DNA of 64,000 nucleotides, from the NCBI GenBank assembly GCA_003611875.1, contig RAYY01000001.1, forward strand, positions 1 through 64,000, given 5' to 3'. The translations under genes were made by a program, and so were the position numbers. Origin of the DNA: a bacterium D16-56 (lineage in GTDB: Bacteria > Bacillota > Clostridia > Lachnospirales > Lachnospiraceae). Numbering within the stretch: the first letter of the stretch is position 1; every line of letters begins with the position of its first letter. The notes under the pieces were generated by a model that saw only the letters and a program-made list of their open reading frames with translations, was not told where the DNA came from and searched no databases. Shown piece after piece: positions 58,170 through 64,000 of this stretch.

Positions 58170-59876
58170 TCACGAATCCCCCTCCACAATCCGAACCCGA
58201 TCCCCCTCCCCGATGATCTGATTCCCACCCACAATAATCTCATCCGAGCTCTGCAAAACCCCCTCCACTGCCACCTCTGTGTTCCCCTCATAAATCACCT
58301 GCACATTCACCCTCTCTGCTGCAAACTCCTCCCCCAAAATAGCTCTTTTAGGCCGGGCAACCAAACAATAGTACCCCTTCATATCCTTCCTGAGCCCCTG
58401 CAGGGGAATCACCTGCCGGAATACCTCTGACTTCTTTCTGCACTCATATCCTGTCAAAGCTCCCAGCAAAATCTCCTCCCCTCCAAGCTCTGCCCGAAAC
58501 ACCCCTGTGGTCTGGTCTGACAAATTCATTTCCTCAATTCTTGCCTCCAGCTTTCGGTTCCCGCCCGGCACCCCGATCTGGATCACATCCCCGATTCCCA
58601 GCTTCTGTTCCTCTTTTTCAAACTGCGCTTCAAACCAAAAGCCTCCGGACGCAATGGATAAGCACTCCTCCCCGCTGGCAGTCTTTCCCGCCGAAAGCTC
58701 CACCTTGGCCACAGTCCCTCTCTGACCGGCGCATACCCTTCCCCCTGCCTCCATAATTGCCTCCAGCTTTTGAATCTCCCTTTCCTTAGCCTGAATATCC
58801 ATCTCCAGTCCCTTCCTGACAAGCTGGGACATTCTTTTTTGCTGCTCCCTGTTCAGCCGGGTATACTCATCTCTTTCAGACGCATTTTTCAGATCCCATT
58901 TGGCTCTCTCCACCCCTTTCTCCAGCTCCTCCAATCTTTTTTCTTCTTCCTTTATCGCCTTTTCCTGCTGCCGTACCGCTTCCTCATAGGTTTCCAAAAG
59001 AGCCGTCTGGGAGCTGGTCTCCCCAGACCGGATCCGCTCGTTTTGATTATCAATCAGATCCATCTCAAGCTCCACATCCTCGAGCCGGTCGTCCCACTCA
59101 TCCTCCAGCTCCTCCAGATCTTCCCTGGCTCTTAACAGCTCCCGCTCCTTGCGGGCCAGCTTTTCCGCCTCATACTCTCCGGCCTTCATTTCCTCCAGTT
59201 CTTCCTCCAAATCCTCTATTTTTCTTCTTGCCTCCCTGATTGCCGAAGCCCTGGAATTTTCTGCAGAATGAAGCTCTTGTCTGACAGACTCCTGCTGCCT
59301 TCTCTGCTGTTCCCACAGCTCCTCCCCCGTCATGGCCTTTTTCCGCTCATAATCCTGTTCCAAACGCGCTAGGGTCTCCTGATACTCCTGGAAGCGTTCC
59401 TCATACTCCTGCTGCCCGTCTGTCAGCTCCCGCTCTGCCAGCGCAAGCTCCCATGATGCCAGCTCACTTTCTGTTACCTGGTTATAAATCTCCCCGGACA
59501 CCTGCTCCTTTTCCAGCTCCAGCTTAAGCCTTAAAAGCTCCTCCCCCAGCTTCTGCCTCTGCTCCTCCATGGATTCCTGCCCGTAGCAAAATAATTCGTC
59601 TCCCTCCTCCACCTGTTTCCCGGGCGCCGCTGACACGGACATGACCCGAAGTCCTGGATAAATACTGCAGAAGAATAAATCCCGCTCTCTTACGGTTCCG
59701 GTTCCGGTAACGACCGTCTCCACTGCTTTCTCCTTCATCCATGCTGTCTTTACCTTTGGCACTGTAATGCTGTCATAAATCCGGGATGCAATGGTAAACC
59801 CAAGCATCATCAAAAAAAATCCTGCAAGCAGCCGCCGATAAAGCCGTTTTTTTCCGCTCTGTCTTACTTTCTCCAT
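58170..59876 (-). CDS. HlyD/MacA-like periplasmic adaptor protein
   Basis: The 568-residue product has an N-terminal membrane helix (RRLLAGFFLMMLGFTIAS). A lipoyl half follows (VMSVSAAPGKQVEEGDELFC), then an unusually long coiled coil at about 100-390 (EEELEEMKAGEYEAEKLARK and similar), a second lipoyl half (QRGTVAKVELSAGKTASGEE) and a beta barrel. Adaptors of this family link a membrane pump to the cell exterior or another component. GGAGG precedes the ATG by 9 nt. It lies 18 bp after the MalG-type permease gene and 159 bp before the MacB-like gene, so it is part of the same operon, an odd mixture with sugar-importer genes. Confidence 0.88.
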   Translation of the reverse strand: MEKVRQSGKKRLYRRLLAGFFLMMLGFTIASRIYDSITVPKVKTAWMKEKAVETVVTGTGTVRERDLFFCSIYPGLRVMSVSAAPGKQVEEGDELFCYGQESMEEQRQKLGEELLRLKLELEKEQVSGEIYNQVTESELASWELALAERELTDGQQEYEERFQEYQETLARLEQDYERKKAMTGEELWEQQRRQQESVRQELHSAENSRASAIREARRKIEDLEEELEEMKAGEYEAEKLARKERELLRAREDLEELEDEWDDRLEDVELEMDLIDNQNERIRSGETSSQTALLETYEEAVRQQEKAIKEEEKRLEELEKGVERAKWDLKNASERDEYTRLNREQQKRMSQLVRKGLEMDIQAKEREIQKLEAIMEAGGRVCAGQRGTVAKVELSAGKTASGEECLSIASGGFWFEAQFEKEEQKLGIGDVIQIGVPGGNRKLEARIEEMNLSDQTTGVFRAELGGEEILLGALTGYECRKKSEVFRQVIPLQGLRKDMKGYYCLVARPKRAILGEEFAAERVNVQVIYEGNTEVAVEGVLQSSDEIIVGGNQIIGEGDRVRIVEGDS

Positions 59877-59894
59877 GCTTTCTTTCCTCCATGC

Positions 59895-60764
59895 CTACTC
59901 CTTTACCCCGGAGGCTGCCACACCCTGTTCCAGCTCCCCTTCCCCGTTCATGTACAAAAGTACCGGAGGAAGCATCATCACCATCCCCGCCGCAAAGGCC
60001 ACTGCTGCTTTGTCCTGTACCATATCCGGCAGATAAAGAGATAAAGGCCACAGCCTCATTTCCTTTAAAAATGCCATAGGCTGCTCCAAAGCATTCCACC
60101 CGTCAATAAACCCCAGCACCAGTGCAGTCACGATCCCCGGAAAACCGGCAGGAAGCCCCACTAAAAAAAAGGCTTGCAGCTCCCCGGCTCCATCCAGATA
60201 CGCTGCCTCCAAAAGCGCCCCCGGAACCGCCTCAAAAGACCGGGTCATTATAAAAACCGGAAAAGTAGACCAGATTCCCGGCAAAATCAAAGCCAGATGA
60301 GAATCCAGCAGACCAAGCCGGTCCAACACCAGATAATTCGACACCTGCGTTACCTGAAAAGGGAGCACCATCAAAAGCACATACAGTCCAAACAGCCCCC
60401 GTTTCCCCGGAAAATCAAAACGGGCAAATGCCCAGGCTGCCGGAGCCCCCACCAAAAGCTGCCCCGCAAGCATAGGAAACACCTGAATGCAAGAATTCCA
60501 GAACATGACGAAAAAGCCAGGCGACCGAAGCAGCAGCTCCACAAAAGGCTCCAAAGTAGGATAAGACGGCAAAAGCGCAGCCCGGACCGGAGCCTTTCCG
60601 ATTCCTAAAGGCGATAAATAGCGCCATAAAAGCTCATCCTCCGGCATAAAACAGGCTGCTGCCATCAAAAGAAAAGGAACCCATACCAATAGACAGATAA
60701 AAGCCAAAAGCATCATCCTAAGATGAGCAGCCGTCCTTTTCGAAACCGTTTTTCGAGAAATCAT
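59895..60764 (-). CDS. ABC transporter permease (MalG type) of the hybrid operon
   Basis: The 289-residue product has a MalG-type layout with six membrane helices: LAFICLLVWVPFLLMAAACF as the first and the EAA-loop LLEAAYLDGAGELQAFFLVG near 180-200. It lacks an ATPase partner in the operon. AAGGTG lies 8 nt before the ATG at 60764; upstream starts (TTG at 60794, ATG at 60770) lack a good site. It follows the partner permease by 52 bp and precedes the adaptor by 18 bp. Confidence 0.85.
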   Translation of the reverse strand: MISRKTVSKRTAAHLRMMLLAFICLLVWVPFLLMAAACFMPEDELLWRYLSPLGIGKAPVRAALLPSYPTLEPFVELLLRSPGFFVMFWNSCIQVFPMLAGQLLVGAPAAWAFARFDFPGKRGLFGLYVLLMVLPFQVTQVSNYLVLDRLGLLDSHLALILPGIWSTFPVFIMTRSFEAVPGALLEAAYLDGAGELQAFFLVGLPAGFPGIVTALVLGFIDGWNALEQPMAFLKEMRLWPLSLYLPDMVQDKAAVAFAAGMVMMLPPVLLYMNGEGELEQGVAASGVKE

Positions 60765-60816
60765 CCCCATTCTCACCTTGCTCTCCTTCCTCAAGCTCTC
60801 ATCTGCACTCTGCCAG

Positions 60817-61659
60817 TCATCTCACAATGCTCTGCACCCCTCGCACAGCCCCTGCCGCCAAAAGCGCCCCTGCCACCAGAATGGCTGCCGCCGTACACAT
60901 CTTCTGCACATCCAATGTGAGAAACCAGTGTCCAAAAAGATGAGGGATCATATAGATTCTCTGGTCAGGATAGCTTCCTGCTAAAAGATACGCCTCCCGA
61001 TACACCCGAAACGAGTTGACCACCGAGAGCACAATCACCAGCCCCATGGTCCCTTGCAGGCAAGGCAGGGTAATGTAGCGAAGCTGCGCCCATCCACCTG
61101 CCCCATCCACCCGGGCCGCATCATAAAGGCTCTCCGAAATCCCACCTAATCCTGCCAGCCACAGCAGCATATCATACCCGGCATTTTTCCACACATACGT
61201 AATCATTAACACCCAAAAAGCCGTATCTCCATTCACCCAGTCCACATCCCATGCCCTGCCCGTAATCCCGGATAAAATCTGGTTTAGCACCCCATCCCTG
61301 CACAGCAAAATCTTCCACACCAGCACCATGGCTGCCGCTGGTATTACCATCGGCAGCACCAGGCTTGTCTTAAAAATCCCCCTTCCAACCTGAAAAACCA
61401 GCAAAGACAGCACAAGGGATACCACAAAAAGCACCGGAACCGCAATCACTAAAAACCGCAGCATATTTCCTGCTGCCAGCCGAAAGGCCCCATTCCCCCA
61501 GACTATTTTGTAATTTTCCACTCCCACAAACGCCCTCCCCACTGCATCCAGAAAAGATCTTCGCATTACATCTCCAAAAGGCAGCCCCATAAAAACCACC
61601 ACCCCCATAAGACTAGGCGCCAAAAAACCCCCTGCCACCCCCATTCTCCTTCTCCTCAT
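60817..61659 (-). CDS. ABC transporter permease (MalF/UgpA type) of the hybrid operon
   Basis: The 280-residue product has six membrane helices (FLAPSLMGVVVFMGLPFGDV first), an NMLRFLVIAVPVLFVVSLVL helix and the EAA loop YDAARVDGAGGWAQLRYITL near 185. It pairs with the MalG-type permease next to it. AAGGAG lies 9 nt before the ATG at 61659, two codons into the open frame, so the TTG at 61665 is rejected. It follows the solute-binding lipoprotein gene by 24 bp. The two permeases are more divergent from ordinary sugar permeases than those at 8-10 kb. Confidence 0.87.
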   Translation of the reverse strand: MRRRRMGVAGGFLAPSLMGVVVFMGLPFGDVMRRSFLDAVGRAFVGVENYKIVWGNGAFRLAAGNMLRFLVIAVPVLFVVSLVLSLLVFQVGRGIFKTSLVLPMVIPAAAMVLVWKILLCRDGVLNQILSGITGRAWDVDWVNGDTAFWVLMITYVWKNAGYDMLLWLAGLGGISESLYDAARVDGAGGWAQLRYITLPCLQGTMGLVIVLSVVNSFRVYREAYLLAGSYPDQRIYMIPHLFGHWFLTLDVQKMCTAAAILVAGALLAAGAVRGVQSIVR

Positions 61660-61683
61660 CTCCAAATACTCCTTCCTGCCTCT

Positions 61684-63981
61684 TTACTCTCTCTCCGCCT
61701 CATACAACCGGACCTGCCGATAAATCCCCCCGGCAGCCTGCTCTGCACTTATCTTTCCATCCAGATATTCCTCGGCTCCATCCACAATCATCCTCATCAC
61801 CGTCTCATCCACCACAACCGGAACCGACACGGTTCTGATGATTTTGTAAATCTCCTTCCTCCTTTCCAGATCCGGCCAGCTACCTCCAATATAATAATCC
61901 CCATATCCGCTTCCCACAGAAACCCCTTCCTTATCCGTCTCACAATTGATCTGCTGTGCCTCTAAATTCACGGCAAACCCGTCAAAAAGCTCCTCCTTCT
62001 GCACCTCTGTAGTGAACATCCTCCGCACAAACTCCTTTGCCAGGTCCGGTTGATCCGTATTCTGATTCACCCCTGCCAATACCTCCGGAAAATAAATCCC
62101 GTTTATCGTATCCTGCCGCGCCTCAGGATGTTTATCCAGCACAGCCTCAAAAAGGATGACAGAAAACATTCCTTCCAGATGCATCATACCGCAGCCACTA
62201 AGTCCCTGGTCAAACCTTGAATCCGATCCATAGATCCCATAAGGCACCTCATGGTTGCTGATATACATCTTCTCCATCTCCTCCTCTGTAAACATGCTCT
62301 TGGCATGATTTTGATCCGTCAAAGCCTTCACCGTTTCCAGATAAGATATCAGCATTTCCTCAGTCAATGTCCCACTGCCGAATATCTCCTCATACCGGAT
62401 GCTGGCCACCATCCTAAGCATATTGGCATAAGTAGAAGTATAAATCAGGGGCACCTCCCCCTCATAGCGCTTCATCCCCTCCAAACTTTCAATCGCCTTG
62501 AGAGCAGGATCCTCCCCCATAATCAGCGGAACCGAAATCCTTGCCGGCATTTGGTAAATACTGCCGTCATCCTCCGTAAAGTCTGCCAGGACCTGCTCCA
62601 TCATCGGATTCTCCCTTTGAACCGTCTCAAAAACATCCCGAAGATCCATCAAAATCCCTTTTTCCTGATAAGCCTTTCCCGGAAGTCCATCCAAAATCAG
62701 AACATCCGCCCCTCGTCCTCCCAAAATCTCCGTATTTAACGCCCGAATCGTATCCTCTGACACATTCCCATCCTGATCCGCACCATTTAACACCTCCACC
62801 CGCACATCCGGATAATCCTTCTGAAACAGCACTGCAGTCTGACGAACCGTAGAATTATCCTTCAGCCCATACACAGTAAGAGTAACCGGCGGCACTGCCG
62901 ACATATCCGGATCATACATATAACGACACAGCATCAGCCCCTTCCCGCCTTCTCCCACAAACGCAGCAAAATAATCCTCATCCTCCCCGGCAAGAAACTC
63001 CTCCAGATACACACTTTTCATCCCCATGGTATTCAAGCTGCCGTCAATTATCTGCTCCCACAGACTTCCCCCTGGATTCACACGAGAAAGCCCCTGCTCA
63101 CCGGCCATACAGATTCCGCCGCTTCTATCCCCAAACAGCACCGTACCCTCATCCGATTCCCGTTTCACCCCCTCATAAGGAATCGTCTCCACCAGCTTTC
63201 CCCCATCCAGGCTGTAACGGGCCACCCCACTCTCAGCCCCGGTAATAAACTCCTCCTCCGTCAGATATCCTGCACTAGACTCAGAAGTTCCGCTCCACGC
63301 CTTATCCATGGAAAAAAGTTTCTTTCCATCCGGCTGATAATACACACAATCATCAAAAGTATGAACCAGAATATTCCCATTCTTCCCCACCTCCACCTTA
63401 GTAGGGATCAATCCATACTCCTTCCCTTCCTCTGCCTGAAACACCTCCGGAATCAGCTCCCTGCTCTCCCCCTCCTGCTGGACCTGATACAAATGACACA
63501 CATAATCCTCTCTCGTCATAACAGTAAAATAATAATTTCCATCCAGACCAAAGAAAACCCTCCGAATATCAACCAATTCCCCCTGAGGCTTCACCCGGTC
63601 CCACCATCCCTCATCCAGACGCCAATCCTCTCCCTCCCTCAAAAACCTCCGCACCCCACTTACATCCTCCGGCCCCTCCTCCCTGGCCATATACAGCTCC
63701 AGATTCCCATCTCTTCCATAAAATAACGCAACAAACCGATCCTCCCCCACATCCTGAGGAAGTCCCATCTCCACCTCCACATACCTCCCCACCGCAGCAA
63801 TCTCCCCATCTCCCCCCGTCTCCTCCATCCGGTTCCCACCACTGACATTCTGTCCATCTCCTCCCCCCATCTCCTGCTCCTTCCCACTTCCACACCCACT
63901 CAGATTCCCCATTACAATCCCCGCAGCCACCAATCCAGCCGCCATCCGTCTCCACAATCCCCTCATCCTATTCCACATCAT
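61684..63981 (-). CDS. Lipoprotein with N-terminal propeller-like region and C-terminal solute-binding domain
   Basis: The 765-residue product has a lipoprotein signal, RRMAAGLVAAGIVMGNLSGC (lipidated Cys30). Residues 60-370 are a beta-rich region with propeller-like blades (YGRDGNLELYMAREEG, FFGLDGNYYFTVMTREDYVC, YQPDGKKLFSM). Residues 375-765 are a family 1 solute-binding domain (FQKDYPDVRVEVLNGADQDG, RGADVLILDGLPGKAYQEKG, FVRRMFTTEVQKEELFDGFA). Normal sugar-binding proteins are about 430 residues and lack the first part. GAGGAGG precedes the ATG. It is the first gene in the window of the operon that continues through two permeases, an adaptor and the MacB-like gene. Ligand unknown. Confidence 0.8.
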   Translation of the reverse strand: MMWNRMRGLWRRMAAGLVAAGIVMGNLSGCGSGKEQEMGGGDGQNVSGGNRMEETGGDGEIAAVGRYVEVEMGLPQDVGEDRFVALFYGRDGNLELYMAREEGPEDVSGVRRFLREGEDWRLDEGWWDRVKPQGELVDIRRVFFGLDGNYYFTVMTREDYVCHLYQVQQEGESRELIPEVFQAEEGKEYGLIPTKVEVGKNGNILVHTFDDCVYYQPDGKKLFSMDKAWSGTSESSAGYLTEEEFITGAESGVARYSLDGGKLVETIPYEGVKRESDEGTVLFGDRSGGICMAGEQGLSRVNPGGSLWEQIIDGSLNTMGMKSVYLEEFLAGEDEDYFAAFVGEGGKGLMLCRYMYDPDMSAVPPVTLTVYGLKDNSTVRQTAVLFQKDYPDVRVEVLNGADQDGNVSEDTIRALNTEILGGRGADVLILDGLPGKAYQEKGILMDLRDVFETVQRENPMMEQVLADFTEDDGSIYQMPARISVPLIMGEDPALKAIESLEGMKRYEGEVPLIYTSTYANMLRMVASIRYEEIFGSGTLTEEMLISYLETVKALTDQNHAKSMFTEEEMEKMYISNHEVPYGIYGSDSRFDQGLSGCGMMHLEGMFSVILFEAVLDKHPEARQDTINGIYFPEVLAGVNQNTDQPDLAKEFVRRMFTTEVQKEELFDGFAVNLEAQQINCETDKEGVSVGSGYGDYYIGGSWPDLERRKEIYKIIRTVSVPVVVDETVMRMIVDGAEEYLDGKISAEQAAGGIYRQVRLYEAERE

Positions 63982-64000
63982 TTTACTATCCTCCTCATTT

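Noticed and set aside
1-64000. CRISPR arrays, tRNA or rRNA genes
   Set aside because: No regularly spaced repeats with spacers, no cloverleaf and no rRNA segment were seen on either strand by reading.

Overview
The window looks like the chromosome of an anaerobic gut Clostridium of the family Lachnospiraceae (Bacillota). The basis is the mixture of YesM/YesN two-component regulators, MalFG-type sugar importers with lipoprotein binding proteins, a TRAP transporter behind a T-box, PepV, RF3, type III pantothenate kinase, BspA-like/SLH surface proteins and TnpV-type transposon genes. Strong AGGAGG ribosome binding sites and TTGACA/TATAAT promoters support this. Core genes have balanced to moderately GC-rich composition; several accessory stretches are much richer in A+T. 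No rRNA, tRNA or CRISPR array was seen. Species cannot be named from the sequence alone.

Layout. 1-3.5 kb: accessory DNA with an AT-rich membrane protein, a nucleoside phosphorylase, a SymE-like small protein, an Xre regulator and a TnpV-type gene. 3.8-6.3 kb: an ArsR/AraC regulator pair, a GNAT acetyltransferase and a small pyrophosphatase-like protein. 6.5-14.7 kb: a sulfated-glycan unit on the minus strand (histidine kinase, response regulator, binding protein, two permeases, sulfatase). 14.7-17.7 kb: cobalamin genes (CbiJ-CbiE fusion, CbiT, CobU). 18-25.3 kb: a fucosyltransferase-like protein, a heterodimeric ABC exporter and an ABC-F ATPase. 25.8-28.9 kb: a large SLH-anchored surface protein. 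29-32.5 kb: a TRAP transporter operon preceded by a promoter and a T-box leader whose specifier reads best as ATC (Ile). 33-35.6 kb: a GH31 glycosidase. 36.1-36.9 kb: a DUF134-NifX fusion.

37-46.6 kb is a mosaic island: a 5'-truncated RhuM gene next to a cluster of hairpins, pieces of a tyrosine recombinase and a phage capsid gene, a truncated element-borne gene, a second SymE-like gene, a frameshifted Xre regulator, and a type I restriction-modification operon in the order hsdR-hsdS-mrr-like-hsdM. 46.7-54.5 kb returns to core genes: an AraC-ClpP pair, then a probable run coaBC - esterase - prfC - yqeY - pepV, with coaX divergent from coaBC. 54.6-57.3 kb has a DUF1266 membrane protein and a MATE pump. 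57.3-64 kb is an unusual minus-strand operon joining a propeller-like/solute-binding lipoprotein, two MalFG permeases, a HlyD-like adaptor and a truncated MacB-like periplasmic domain, with no ATPase in the window.

The observations most worth following are the T-box-controlled TRAP transporter, the hybrid importer/exporter operon, a 65-nt multi-hairpin repeat present in two inverted copies 24 kb apart, the Mrr-like nuclease inside the type I operon with a one-base lesion in the adjoining regulator, and a 19-bp element shared by two promoters.
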